NCBI RefSeq assembly: GCF_028583425.1
Contig: NC_072792.1
Coordinates: forward strand, 155,564,676 to 155,628,675
From: Eublepharis macularius
Taxonomy: Eukaryota; Chordata; Lepidosauria; Squamata; Eublepharidae
Direction: 5' to 3'
DNA: 64,000 bases
In this document: piece by piece, positions 35,941 through 48,500 of the stretch
Position numbering within the stretch: position 1 is the stretch's first letter
Layout: each line of letters opens with the position of its first letter
Made by a program: the position numbers and the translations under genes
The notes under the pieces: generated by a model
What the model was told of the DNA's origin: nothing
Databases searched by the model: none
Seen by the model: the letters and a program-made list of their open reading frames with translations, nothing else

Positions 35941-36838
35941 TTAAATTTTCTTCTTCCCCCCCCTGGGCCTCGGACGCAGTTCTCTCTGAGCAGCTACAGC
36001 CACTGTGCTCACTGCCTCCCCCCTCCCTTCAGGCTTCGAGTCTTCTTCATTTTGCATGATATCTTGCCCGAATTCTTGATTTTTGTCCACAAAATCCCTT
36101 AGCTGATCCTCTGAGTTTATCTTGTAGGCTTGATCTTTATAATTAAACCAAATTCCTTCCGGAAATAGCCATTTATACTTTATCCCTCGTTCCCTCAGGA
36201 GAGCTGCGAGCTTTTTGTACTTAAATCTTCTTTTCTGAACTAGAAATGGAATGTCCTTCAGTATCTTGACTTTATTTCCCAGAAAATCCAAGTCCGCATT
36301 ATATGAGTTAAATAGGATAGTGTCTCGGACCTTCCTAGATGAAAACTCAATAAAAATCTCGCGAGGCAGCTGCCGCTTCATTGCATATTTTGAAGAAGCC
36401 CGACGGACTTCCAAAATGGCGCTTTTTACCTCTTCCTTAGTTGCCCTCGCGGGTGACGCCAATATTTCTGAGGCAAACTCCCTTAAATCCTCGTTTTCCT
36501 CCTCTTTAACATTCTGGAGACGCAAAACAGTCTGTGTTCGTTCCACTTGCAGCCCGATCAGCTGGTTTTCCACCAGCTTTAGCTCCTTGTTCGTTGCTCT
36601 CATGAGTGACGCATTTTCCCGAGCAGACTTCTCTGCCCCCCCCCACTGCTTCCTTAATGGCTTTCACATCGCTCTCAATTAAGCCCACCCTTTGATCTGT
36701 TTCATTCAGCTTGTCAACAAAGGGTTTTATGGCTTCAATGACCGACCTTTTCACCAATTCCTCGAGCGACTCCGCTTTTCCCTGCAGGGCAGCCGAAATT
36801 GACTTGCCCAAAGCGGGACTCTGCTTTTTTGCTGCCAT
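35941..36838 (-). pseudogene. L1 ORF1 (RNA-binding chaperone) with one frameshift
   Basis: From ATG at 36838: MAAKKQSPALGKSISAALQG, then a heptad-like coiled-coil stretch (LNETDQRVGLIESDVKAIKE). The frame changes at a run of ten C (36637-36646). In the next frame the sequence continues SLMRATNKELKLVENQL, then the RRM-like RTQTVLRLQNVKEEENEDL and the C-terminal domain (KILKDIPFLVQKRRFKYKKL, SEDQLRDFVDKNQEFGQ), stopping at 35941. This is the order coiled coil - RRM - CTD of L1 ORF1p. Only the homopolymer break separates it from an open frame, so slippage or a sequencing error is possible. Confidence 0.85.
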
Positions 36839-38594
36839 TTTAGGGGGGGGGGACCTCCAACCTTCTGAAACTCAGCGAGGGGGAAGAAAACCGAGTCTCC
36901 TTAACTTCAGATCCCACCACTCCTTCGCATACGCTTGTAATAACAGAAGGGATTCGCTTACTTACATGCTTCCGCCTAGTCCTGTTCTTTGCCGTTTTCC
37001 GTGGCTCGGCAGCACGCAAGGTGCCGCGCACGTCTGCTGGCCTCCATGGGGACAAACGGGCAATTTACCCCCTGCCTCGATTTGCCAGAGGGCTCTTCCC
37101 GCAGCGTCCCAGACCCTGACTCCCTCCCTGGGAGTCCTGGGGGCTAATCTTTGCAGATCAGCCGCCCGGTCAGGCTGCTCGGACGTTTCCTCTCGGACCT
37201 GCGAAGAGGAGCGTCCGACATGGCCGCGAAAACGAAACCGAATCAGGTTGAGATGAAAATGTATGGCTATCTGGAAATCCTTACTTGGGTCATGCTCCTT
37301 CTGACTAACCTATCTCATAGGATTATTGTGAAGGAAGAACCGCATCCACCACCCTTGGAGGAAGTGTATGATTTAAAAAAGGGGGGAAGTTGAACCTCAG
37401 ACCCGCCCAGATTTATGGGTCAGGTCTCTTTGTCGCCCTTCCTTCTGCCATTCACAGCACACAAATTATGCTATCTGAAGTGGCTGCCTCATTCTACCAC
37501 TATCCAAGACCCTCAGGATTTGAGAATGGAGGTTTTCACTGGAATTACTAGGGCGAAATATGGGATCTCATATGCGTAAAACATGTTCTACCACTCCCCT
37601 TTGGTTCCCCTGATGCTGTTGCACAGTAGAAATTAAGCTTGTCTCTTGTTCTCGTGCATAGATTTTAGGAGCTGCTGATCGAGGGTAAATATTGATAACA
37701 GCATATGCTGAAGAAGACAGGAGGCTGTAGAGAAGATGTGATGGGTGCAACCCTTTGGGGGTGATACCAAGGACGGTGCAGACCCTTTGGGGGTGACCCT
37801 TCTGGTTTGTTTCAATTCATAGGGAAAATCTTTTTTCCCCCATCAAACAGTTTACTTATATTTCAGTGAAGAAAGGTCTGCTAAGGGCATCTGCTCAGTG
37901 GAATTACATCTGCAAAGTCATTTGAAAAACATAGGCGTTGTGAACTATGATCTAATATAGCTGCATTGAGACCTATCAATACAAAATACTGGTACTGTTC
38001 AAAAACAAGACTAATGGAAGCTGCTGACATCTGGCTGTAGTCCTGAGATTTTGGCTGTGGAACACGTATGTGGAACTGGATACTTCTAAAAATTCATTTG
38101 CTGTAGCTATTACTTACAATTCAACAGTTCCAGGTACCTAAACCTTCAATGAATATACGAATCTGTATCATGCTGAATCTGACATTGCATACAGCCCTAT
38201 AACGTTTATTCCATCTGGCGACATAGGGTTTCAGCAGTGTTTCCATGCCCAGCTATTGGAAATCCTTTAGCTGGAAATGCTGGGGATTGAACATGATGCA
38301 TCTTCTGCCTAAGCAAGTGCGCCCCCGTTATGACCCATTTTTATCAAAAAGTGACACCTTGAATCCTCTCACAGTCATGCTCATGTCTGGTCCCTAAAAC
38401 ACTCGTGCTGGCTTCCAAAAGAGAGAGGGGGAGAGAGAGACTGACCATCACTGAGAAATGTCAGAGTTTTTGGAATCCTGCTGTAATTCTTTTGTAGGTA
38501 GTCTCTGTGAATGCTGGTCTCCACCTCCACTCCCCCATCCTGGAGGACCAGAGAAGAAGAAGAAAACCGTACAAAGAGGAGCATTTTAACAAGC

Positions 38595-38770
38595 TCATAC
38601 ATATATTTATTTATTTAGAAAATTTGTATGCCACCTCTCCAGAACTTCCTCAAGGCAGCTCACAACTTAAACAGTAAATTAATACCAACAAGTAAATAAA
38701 AACAACAAAAACAAGTCAATCCTTTTTTTAAAAAAAAAACCTGGTTTTTAAACCAGTTGGTATAGATCTT
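38595..38770 (-). mobile_element. LINE 3' UTR fragment (minus strand)
   Basis: TATTTATTTATTTAG tail, then TTTGTATGCCACCTCTCCAG and CCTCAAGGCAGCTCACAAC, the closing blocks of a CR1/L2-type 3' UTR. Short and non-coding. Confidence 0.5.
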
Positions 38771-41700
38771 TAATATTGTAAGTCTCCTTTTTCATTTGAG
38801 GGGGGTGGTATAATGTTCTAAGAAATATTCAGAAAATCAGATAGCATCACCATCACGTGGGGGAAATACTATCCTGCTCTTGTTTCAGAAAGTTCTGAGC
38901 ACTTAGTCTTCAGGTATGTGATCTTGCTTTGTGTCCTTACATTAGTATAAAGAAAACCAAACCGAAAACCTTCATTTTTCAGCACCTCCCTTGATAAATT
39001 TTGCAGTGTCAAACATAGACGGCCAGAGCTGAGGTTTTAGATTTGGTTTGGGCACTAAAAAGAGTCAGTTTAGCAGGGGAACTGTTGTAATTGTTACAGC
39101 AACCCATTGATGGGCACATGTGTTCAAGGAAACAGATTAATTAGGAAGTGGGAACCTTGATTTCAGTCACGGATTTTAATCTGCTCTTTTCCAGTGGTTT
39201 AAATTTCCCTGACTCAGCCAATCCACCTTGCTTTTCATGGCCATTTTAGTACATAGTCAATACGGAAGAAAGTAGGCCTGTGCTGCGTTTTAGTTGCCCC
39301 CATCTGCAGTGAGGTGGTTGCATCTAACTGCCAAGTTGTAAAGCATTCACATGAAGGGCGGCCCACCTATACAGGCAAGCTAGGCTGTCTCTTGGTTGGA
39401 GGCCAGGATTCCAGGGCTGCCTTCCTTAGCTGTGGCTGCCTGTTCTGTTGTAGGAGGTGCCCAGAGGCAGTTTAGCAGCCCTGGGACAAGGTCATTGCCC
39501 TTGCAGTCCAGAGGACACACCAAAGAGACTTCTGATCTCCCCTGACTACCCAGGACATTGACTCCATTGTTGGAGAAAGCAAAGAAGTGAGCAATGGACA
39601 CAGACATTCAACACGCAGATGAGAAACAAATTCCCTGGCCAACATGTGATAATTTCCACGGGTTTACAGATACGCTGCTCAAGAAGTGGAGTGGAACATG
39701 ACTTTCCTTAGGGTGGCAAAAACCCCGGGGCAGGCCTCGTCTCACATTTGTTTTGGCCTTGGCCCAGCTCTGCAGGGACATGCATTGAAATGGTCTTCGA
39801 TTGATTCTGATTTCAATTATTCTCTAAGAAGCTTGCCTCTCCTTTCTTCGGAAGCCACAGACTGCAAATACATGGCTTCTTTCCTCCCTGGCTCTTTTAA
39901 GGTCACTAAAAATAAGGCATTGTCAATAGCACACAGGGTGGTTACAAAGTGCTTTTCCTTCCCCCACGAAGACTGTTGGAGGCTGGCAGAAATGTAGAGG
40001 TCAAACGTTAGCCTTGTTAATATTGACTGAAATAAAAGGAGTGCTGTTACTGTCTTTTGTGATCTCTCCCATGGAAGTCGTCACACTGCTGCATCAAAAC
40101 CGTACATACAGTAGCTCTCTTCTAGATCTCCAAAACTGAATTGTAAATGTTAGATATGGATGGTATAAGACCATCTGGATAACATTTGCTGCCTGTCCTT
40201 CCCAGCGTGGCTGGTCTTCAGAGTTGCGGGAGGGCCTGTGCTGCCCCCTTCCACCAGTATCTTATTAAACAGAATATTAAAATTTGTGTGGTACATATTT
40301 TCAGGAAACACTGTTATGTTGTAGATCATACTTCAAGGGACAGGAACTAACCTGAATCTGTGTTCTTTTCCTCTCCTGCTCTATCCCAATTGAATTCTTT
40401 CTACGATCCTTTATTTTAACATTTTGTTTACATCTGCACCGTGCTAACTGTGGTTAATGCTAACCAGGGTTCCGTTGAGCCAGTATTCAAGGCCAGGATT
40501 TGATGTGAGTAACCTGGTTAGTGCTAACTAAGGCACAAATGATATTAACATAAGTTAAGAATTTGACTGCATTACATCTGTAATGGCGGTCCAATAACTT
40601 GAATGCAGAACTGAAGAATCTGAAAGATTTTGCTGTTCTTTTGACAATCAAGATTAAAAGTAACAATCCAATAATCTTATTCTGATATCCACTACTGAAT
40701 CTCTTTCCCATACCATTTCTGGTCTAGAAACACTTAATTGCAGCATTTTGCCCCCTTTTATGATCTATATATTGTAACTGTAACAATTTAGGGAAGGCAT
40801 GACAAGAGGCTGTGAAATTTGAAGAAAGATAAGACAGGCAAGAACAAGTGGTTTTCCCAGAAGCTCATATTCTAAATTGCATGTAGCTGTATCAATAAAT
40901 GCTTTTGAAAAAACAAAACAAAAAGACCCAGATTAAATAGATCAAAGAAAAATATAACGGGGTAAGAAAGGGAGATTACTGAATGAGGTTTGAAAAAATA
41001 TTTCCAGTTTGAAGCACCATTTTGAAATAGCTATGTTGGATATTTTCACCAGTGCTGCACATGACTGAAGCATATTTCAACAGGGGGCAAGAGAAAAGCT
41101 TCTGGCTTTTGGACATCTGAGTGGGAGTCTGTTAGCAATTCCTCATCCCAGTAATTCAGTGAGGCAGAGAAAAGGGAACCGAACTGGATTTTTAAAAAAT
41201 GAAAAAAATGTAAATATATGGATTAAAAGAGTGTGATTGTCTAGTGCCTAAATGGAAAACTTGGAAGCTACTAAGTGATTAGAGAGTTAAAACAAGCCAA
41301 TTAAGGGATCAAGGGCCAGGTTCTGAATGTAAGAGATAATTATAGGCCATGCAGGCAGGATTAGAATAGAATAGAGTAGTTGGCATGGTATGCCTTTAGG
41401 AACAAAACGATTATGGCTCAGTTGCCAGAGGAGAGAGCGGAGGGCAGTGAGAGAGTGAGAAGAAAAGAAAGTGGTGGAGGAAACGAGGTGAGGAACATGG
41501 ACAAGAAAGGGATTCAGGCCAACTGGGAGGAAAAACCTTGAAAGCTAGATAGGGTTACTTTGCACAGAATGGGATGGATGGAAGACTTAAAGATTGTAGT
41601 TCTGGTTGACAAATAGTAATTAAAAAAAATGTCAGCAAGTTCACAAAGTTATTGAGAGGATAAGATACGGAAACTACACATCGTACCTGAAAGAATGGGT

Positions 41701-42429
41701 AGGATCCAAGGGGATAGATGGAGAGAGAAAAATCCAATCCATCTCCAGATCTAATATTTATGTCAGAGCTCTCCATATACAAGGCGACTTCTCTTCTGTA
41801 CCAGTATCCCGTTTCCTAGCTATACAGAGCTATATGCATACATTGTATGTGAATATCAAGGATTAGATCATTAATTCATTTTAGTTCATCACAAGACATT
41901 TAGTCAATTAATCCAACTAATTCACTACATGGTCATACAGTTTTTAGCATGATAGCCAGCTGATTAATTTTTAATTGATAAATGTGAGGGCTTTTCGGTC
42001 AATTAATCTAATTGATTCATGGACTAAGAGGTGACATTCTAACTTAGTTTTTGGCACGATGCCTTCATGGGAAAACAAATTTTAGATTCGAAAGGGAAGA
42101 ACCCAGTGAAGTGTGTTAGCTGCCTTATGGATAATGGCTGTGAATCAGATGGGCACATACAGCCAACCTTATTGCTTTTGTTTACATCCGCACTCAGCCC
42201 AATCCAACAGAACCACAAATTATTTTCTGAGCGTGGGGGAGTTTTAAAATGTGCTTTTGCTCTCTCCCGTAGGAGGCTGCAAAGTTGAACGTAATTTCAA
42301 GAGCATGCACTAAGGTCTTGCTTTAATATCAGATAAGGGGATGAAACATTCTTCTTTCCAAATCTCTTTTACAAATGTCTGTATACGTTAATATTGGAAA
42401 CAGTGCTTCTCTAAATGGAACAATAACCT

Positions 42430-42500
42430 TCTGTAGTGGTGGTAGAGAGTACCCTCAAGTCCTAGCTGACTTATGGCAACCCCTGACAGGGTTTTTGAAA
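42430..42500. mobile_element. SINE fragment
   Basis: AGAGTACCCTCAAGTCCTAG and GCTGACTTATGGCAACCCC are the opening words of a common squamate SINE; the body downstream is lost. Confidence 0.45.
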
Positions 42501-43092
42501 AGGGATTTTTATGACCCTTTACCTGTATGAGCTCTATCGAAGCTGAATTCTTACACAGAAGGCAGAACCTGCCTCGGTGGGAAAATATCTTTGTTCAGAT
42601 AAAACGGTAGGTCGTGTTGGTTCTACAGTAAGGAGGGAATATCAATAATTTCTTTTGTTTTCCTTTTTCCGCACTCAAGAATTAGCCTTGGAAAAGCAGT
42701 CTCTCAGGTTCTATACCCATAACAAAAAGTGTGGCTCCAAATGATATGTTTATACTACAGTGAGATTTTATTGTCCTGCTGTTCAGGCCTAGGTGCCGTA
42801 TATCCTGGAGACTGTAATTCTAAATAATTGTTCTTTGATCTTTTATTCTGTAAAAACAATTAGCAATTATCCTGTAAATAAACCAGTATTAAGAATATAT
42901 AAGATTCTCTGATGTGACTGATCTTTACACATTTCTCCCTGAAATGGAAGAAGTGTCATGGGCTTATCAATATAAATCCACATTTCTTTGAAAATCACAG
43001 CTTTGATGTCTGGAATTGTGTGAAGTCATTGGCTGAAAGTGGAGAACAAATTAAAACGCAGAGTACTCTAAATTAAATCCCCTTTCAGTTTT

Positions 43093-43228
43093 CATGGCAA
43101 GAGACTAACAGGAGTGGTTTGCTATTGCCCCGTCTTTGTTGGAGATCTCCCATCCAATCACTAACCAAAGCCAACCCTGCTTAGCTTTTGAGATCTGATG
43201 AAATCAGGCTCACCTGGGCTATCCAGAT
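43093..43228 (-). mobile_element. 5S-rRNA-derived SINE (SINE3 type)
   Basis: On the minus strand it reads TTTCATCAGATCTCAAAAGC, then TAAGCAGGGTTGGCTTTGG, then TTAGTGATTGGATGGGAGAT. This tracks vertebrate 5S rRNA (GATCTCGGAAGCTAAGCAGG, then GGTTAGTACTTGGATGGGAG) including the internal control region. The tail CAATAGCAAACCACTCC follows. It is too diverged to be a 5S gene. Confidence 0.8.
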
Positions 43229-43407
43229 CAAGGCAGAAGTCTTAAGGATGTGACTCTGCTTAGGACTGCACTGTTGGGAGTCCCATCACTAGAAAGGGTA
43301 TGTGAATTAGTACAGTGGTTCCTACAAAGAGGGATCAATCACTGCAAGTCTGAGATTGCTTTGTTGCAAGCTAGGCCAAGGAAGTGTGGGAAGAGATGAG
43401 GGAAGGT

Positions 43408-43626
43408 TAGGCTTGCCAGCCTCCAGGTGGCGGCTGGATATCTCCCAGAGTTACAACTGATCTCCAGGCCATAGAGATCAGTTCCCCTGGAGAAAATGGC
43501 TGCTTTGGAGGGTAGACCGTAGGGTATAATATACCACTGAGATCCCTCACCTCCCCAAACCCTGCCTTCCTCAGGCTCCACTCCCAAAATCTCCAGGAAT
43601 TTCCCAAGCTGGAGCTGGCAACCTTA
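43408..43626 (-). mobile_element. Short hAT-like element with perfect 8-bp target duplication
   Basis: Ends TAGGCTTGCCAGC and, in complement, TAAGGTTGCCAGC. Both flanks are GGGAAGGT (43400-43407 and 43627-43634). It is in reverse orientation to the copy at 12091-12300. No coding capacity. Confidence 0.8.
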
Positions 43627-43744
43627 GGGAAGGTAAGCATCTTGACTGCCAACCTCTCACCCTTAAGATGGTTCAACGAGAATAAGAGGCTGGATGATTG
43701 GAAGTACATAAACAATGGCATCTCCATCCTATTCCATTTCTTGG

Positions 43745-43978
43745 CAGTATTTATATTTATTGAGGATTTTTTTATCCTGCCCTTCCTCTGAGGAGATCAG
43801 GGCAACAAATATGTTTATCTCCCCTTTTTATCATTATAATCCAGTGAGACAAGCAAGGCTGAGAGCAAGAGACTGGCTCATGTTTACCCAGCAAGCTTCT
43901 GTGGGGGAATGACAATTCGAACCTGGGTCTCTTAGGTCTTAATTTGACATTCTGACCACTGTGCAATACTGGCTCAGT
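43745..43978 (-). mobile_element. tRNA-derived SINE (minus strand)
   Basis: Minus-strand head near 43960 (AGCCAGTATTGCACAGTGG), B box GGTTCGAATTGTC, block TAAACATGAGCCAGTCTC, and tail TCCTCAATAAATATAAATAC at 43748-43767. Confidence 0.7.
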
Positions 43979-45191
43979 AGTATTGCTTTAGGGCAAAAAT
44001 ACTTCTTGTCACCTCTGGCTTTAAGTAGCTTTGCAGCTGTTTTAAAGCACTATAATTCAACATATACATACTACTTTCAGAAGTAACTAGTGCCTGCTTT
44101 TCATCTAAAGGACACAGGAGGAGCTAGGCACCAAGGGAAATGGAATTAAATCTTTTGTTATTGATTGTACAAGCCTAGATTTTCCAGTTTTTTAAAAATA
44201 GATATTTAAGTACTACAGTATCTCAGATAGTGTCTGCTGTTAACATAACAGTAATTTTGAATTAATCTGGAAACAAGGAATGTTTGGTACATGTTCCTCT
44301 AGGTAGCTCTGTAAAATCTTTAACTCAAATCTGGTAAACTACCAGATAATCTGCAAACCTCAAGAAGAAGCAGTCTGGTATTTTAATTTGTAAAACATAA
44401 TATCCTGAGATATGATGAATAACTGGCCTGTAATATTACTAAAATGTTCGTGGGAGTCTATTCTTGAGAACAAATACGGATTTGAATTTGCCACTGTGTT
44501 TGACTGTTATATAAGATCATTAGACTCCTTAAAAGAAGTGGATTAACCACACAACCACCCTCTAAAGAAATCTTCACAGATCAGCCTTATTGCACAGTAA
44601 AATATTCATTTTTATTATGCCCAATTTCCCTGAGGTGCATACAAGGTAATGAATTTTGTTTCTAAATAAAGCCATAGAAGAGTTTTGGCAACCTGTGGAG
44701 ATAATTGCAGAAAGCATATTGTGTGTGTGTGTTTTTAACCTTCAAGCACATTTTAAGGCACCTACAGCTTGTCAAATTTGATAGCAACTTGGTTAATAAT
44801 AAATACAGGGAGAAAGGAAATTTGAGGAGGGAAAAATGGTTTTTACTTGCCAGGGTGATAGGTGAATGCCTGGCAGTAATACTTTGCAGCTTTACAACAT
44901 TTTATAATGTCTATAGATTGTCTACAAAACCTTTTGAAAAGTTGTAAATACAACTAGTAGATAACTTCCATTTTGTTGGCCTGTGAGAGGAGAGGTCTTA
45001 AGCAGATTCTGGGACCCTTTTAGGTCAGAAAAATGGTATGGGGAGAAGGCCTAGGTCTCCCCACCCCAAGTGCCATGGTTCTGATCCAAACCGGACCTTC
45101 CCCATGTGACTGAAAGTTAAGATTCAGTACAGAACTCCCATTACATGTCTGCTTTGACAAGAATTGGGCCAGACCCAGAAACAGTCAAATG

Positions 45192-45425
45192 CAGGGGTCA
45201 CCAACCTTTTTGAGCCTATAGGCACCTTTGGAACTTTGACAGGGTGATGGTTGCAACCACAAAATGGCCACTGAGGGAGGTGGAGAGAGAGGGAATAAGA
45301 CCATCTGCACAACCAATCGGATCTCCAGTGGCCTCAGAAACCCTGCTGAGCAGCAGCCCCACATGGCCATGGCCACTTTCGAAAAACATTTGGCAGGCGA
45401 CCGGAAAGGTGTTGGTGGATGTCGT
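45192..45425. mobile_element. hAT-like element, right end eroded
   Basis: The left end CAGGGGTCACCAACC and following TTTTTGAGCC, then CAACCACAAAATGGCC, match a common squamate hAT family. A degraded right end (GGTGTTGGTGGATGTC) is near 45410-45425. No transposase frame. Confidence 0.6.
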
Positions 45426-45459
45426 TAAGGCAGTAACTCCTGAAGTGTTTATATAACCT

Positions 45460-45620
45460 TCTTTTCCTATACAAACGTTAAAACTGCACTCAAAGAGGTA
45501 AGGAATCCAAAATTGTATGCAGATGAACAAAGATATCAGACGTGTCACAGGAGTCCAGTTACTTTCCTGTTTCGATACAGGCCTTGCCTTCAGGCGTTTT
45601 CATAAGACTCTGGAGATATC
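45460..45620 (-). repeat. Repeat fragment with a weak hammerhead-like core
   Basis: The complement of 45565-45600 reads CCTGAAGGCAAGGCCTG, then TATCGAAACAGG, which resembles CTGANGA - stem II - GAAAC with one core base off. The flanks are unrecognised. Confidence 0.25.
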
Positions 45621-47929
45621 ATGCGATTTCTGAATTACTGCATATTTAATAACACTGAAATGTCCGTTGTTGCCCAGATACAATTCCAAAACCTCTTAAG
45701 AAGAAACCCCAGACCTGCTGAGACCAAGAGGCAATCCCTTCCTTAAACGGTATTGCAAACCCAAAAGCTCATGGGTATATTTCTTTAATGACTTCCAAGT
45801 GATCAAACACACCGGTAACAGTCAGTCAAGGATTTCTTCAATTGGTATCAGAGCTCCCAAGGTCAGTTTCTCAATATTCTTTAAAACAAGCAGAATAATT
45901 TTCTATATGAATAATCGAAAGGTGGACGATTTCAAAGTTTATTCCCATCTCAAAAAAAAGCCACCCTGCACCAACTCTTGCAACCTGGCTTAATCCACTT
46001 TTTTTGTGTCACAAGAGAGTTGCTGATGGTGGGAGCAGAAGACATGCAAATTGCTCTAGAAGCTGTGTGTACAGAAACTCTGCATGGGTCTATTCTAGCT
46101 TTATTTTTAATATTCCAGCTTGATTTTTTCGGTTGGCCAGAAGCATAGTTTTGTGCACGTGGAAAAGTCTGCAAGGAAATAAGATAAAAGAAATTTCTGT
46201 TCTTGATCACAATATAACACGATATGGATACTTTCACAAAGCCAAAGCCTGCCTAAGATTGTGCTAAACATTCTTGTTAATGGGGCTAGTTTTGTAGCTA
46301 AATGAATATTGAATGCTAAATGAATATGGGTAAGGTTTCTACTTGGTGGGTATTTTTTACTTGGTGGGTATATTAAGCTAGCTTGCATGGCTTTTCATCG
46401 CTTGTGCTGCAGTCTGGTGTAAACACTTGGGGGGAAAGAAATGTCATGAACCAACCAAAAAACCTCCTTTTCCTGTACTTAACAGATCAATGGTGTTTGA
46501 ATGCAAACAATCCCAGTTCAGACCAGTGCAAAACTTGGAGATCCTAACAACCAGAAGCACAACAAGGTGGGGGAGGGGCTGCAATCCTGGTTTTAGTTCG
46601 ATTTAAAATAATGTTATTTGCTTTGTCTTCTGTTATTATATTGATTGTTTTTCTTTAATTTCCTCTTAATATCAGTAAGAAATGTATCTCATTAGGCAGC
46701 AACTTCTTTGCTTTCCAGTTATCTTGGGTGAGATTCTCAGGGATCAAGTACTTCTCCCAAGGGATCCTCCCTGGACCATTTCAAGCAGATAGGAGACAGA
46801 GACCCAGTTTTGTAAAGGCAATGAAACATGTTTCCAGCTATAATTTCATAGTTTTAGATCCAACTGGAACAGGATTTTCAGAAATTGTAGCCCTTATGCA
46901 TGTGATCCTTCCTGGTAAATTTCAAGCAAAATCCCTTAAAGCCACAGAAGACAGGGATCATTATAGACCAAGCCCTGGAACTTGCATTTAATTTGCTCCC
47001 AAAGAAGTTTAACAGAGTTACAAAGGGGCTATAGGAAGACATTTGGCACCCAAACAAAAGCAATTAGGGTGGCAGAATCTTGGCCTTAGGCAACATCTCA
47101 TCTCTTGCCCATCGTTTAGTCAGCAAGTGTTAGAACTGGTGTTTGGGTGCCCCAAAAAGGCAGGCAGCAGCAATAAAACTGCAAGGCTGTTTCCTCCTCC
47201 ACTGTGTTCTCTCTCAGGGGGACCTCTTGTTTAGTGTTCAGGCAATGAGTCTGAGTAACACACAAGAACTCAGTCTTTGGGTGCGCTGTGAAATTCTAAG
47301 AGGCAAAATACAGACTTAATGACAGATTTATGCTAGAAAACAGTGCTGAAGTGAATAGGGGAAACCCTCATGTAGCTAAATAGCAACACTTTCTAATGTT
47401 TGTCAAAACAGCAAATCTGTCAAACTGTCTCACAGACTTTCATATTCATGTCAGTCATGGAGCAGACATGCAGTTTGCGAAGCACTAGAAAGAAAGATGC
47501 ACAGTCTCTCTGGGAACAAAACTGGCTTGGCAAAGCAAGTACAGGGGAAGAAAATGCTGACCATCTATAGGCAAGAAAGCCCGAGTCCTAACTGGTAACG
47601 GCTGACAGAGATTCTGTGGAGACACCCCCATCCCTACCCCCACCCCAGGAAATTCTCTGTTATTGAGGGACCAGCTTTACTAAGCTGATTGGAAACATTC
47701 CTGTCAGTTTCTGTATTGATCTTTCCCTCCTACATCTAAGCTTCAGAATGAGGAATGTTAACCATCATTGTTCGTATGGCAGTTACAATCATGACGGGGG
47801 CATTTTTTCATTAGTTAGGCAATGAATGGATCTCTCAACTGCAAGAGAATATACTAATTTTATTAATGTATGTGTGAAAACCTTTCTTTCCCATTGTCTA
47901 TGGCATCTATACTATGCTGGCAAAGAATA

Positions 47930-48215
47930 CCATTAAAGCCATCGCCAATCCAATTCCACAAACAATAACAATAGTCAAAACACCACCCTGATACCTTCTA
48001 AAACCTCACACTGCCAAAGGTCCATCCAAACAGTATCGTTTTACACCTTTGGTAAAAACAGAGGCCATTATGGGGGCCTTCCTCACATCCTCAGGGAGAG
48101 TGCCCCAAAGGTTGAAGTTACTGCTAGGAAAGAATGAGCCCAAATTGTGGCCGACAAAATAATTTCAAGGGAAGAGTCTAACAGGAGGAAGCTCTGGAAG
48201 GATCTGAGATGGTAT
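47930..48215 (-). mobile_element. CR1/L2-type LINE fragment (minus strand)
   Basis: AACCTCACACTGCCAAAGG, CATTATGGGGGCCTTCCTCA and CATCCTCAGGGAGAGTGCC are the complement of the ORF2-tail region (the counterpart of PWNGLPEEVRR). It is short and broken. Confidence 0.5.
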
Positions 48216-48304
48216 ACAAGCTCATTGTGGGACAGCTTTTGGGCTCTTCTGCTACTACATTGTCATGGACGTTACTGGAATTATATTGTTCGACAGTTAT
48301 ATTG

Positions 48305-48500
48305 CCCAGGAGAAGGGCAGTGGCTCAGTGGTAGAATGACGGCTTGTCACGTAGAAAGTCCCTGGTTCAATCCCTAGCATCTCCAGGTGATGTGAAAGAC
48401 CTCTACTGGAGACCCTGCCAGGCTGCTGCCTGTCAGAGGAGAAAATACTGACCTTGATAGACTAATGCTGTGATGGTATAAGTTAGATTCATGTCGCCTG
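48305..48500 (+). mobile_element. tRNA-derived SINE (plus strand)
   Basis: CAGTGGCTCAGTGGTAGAAT as A-box region, CCTGGTTCAATCCCTAGC as B box, then CATCTCCAGGTGATGTGAAA and ACTGACCTTGATAGAC. It is one of the better preserved copies here. Confidence 0.8.

Larger units (their letters stand above)
35433..37244 (-). mobile_element. Half-L1-like LINE: 5' UTR + ORF1 + 3' UTR, no ORF2
   Basis: The flanks share AGGTTGAGATGAAA (35419-35432 and 37245-37258), a perfect 14-bp target duplication. Reading the minus strand there is a GC-rich 5' UTR of about 400 bp (37244-36839), ORF1 (36838-35941), then only about 250 bp of element sequence before the A-tail (T-rich 35433-35460). A 256-bp later insertion (with its duplicated target) sits in that 3' part. 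No ORF2 codon motif is present. This layout matches mammalian HAL1 elements, which move using L1 machinery in trans. An internal deletion of a normal L1 before or during insertion is the alternative. Confidence 0.8.

Noticed and set aside
43093-43228. A true 5S rRNA gene
   Set aside because: Only part of the 5S sequence is matched, with several substitutions and a SINE-type tail; it is a SINE.
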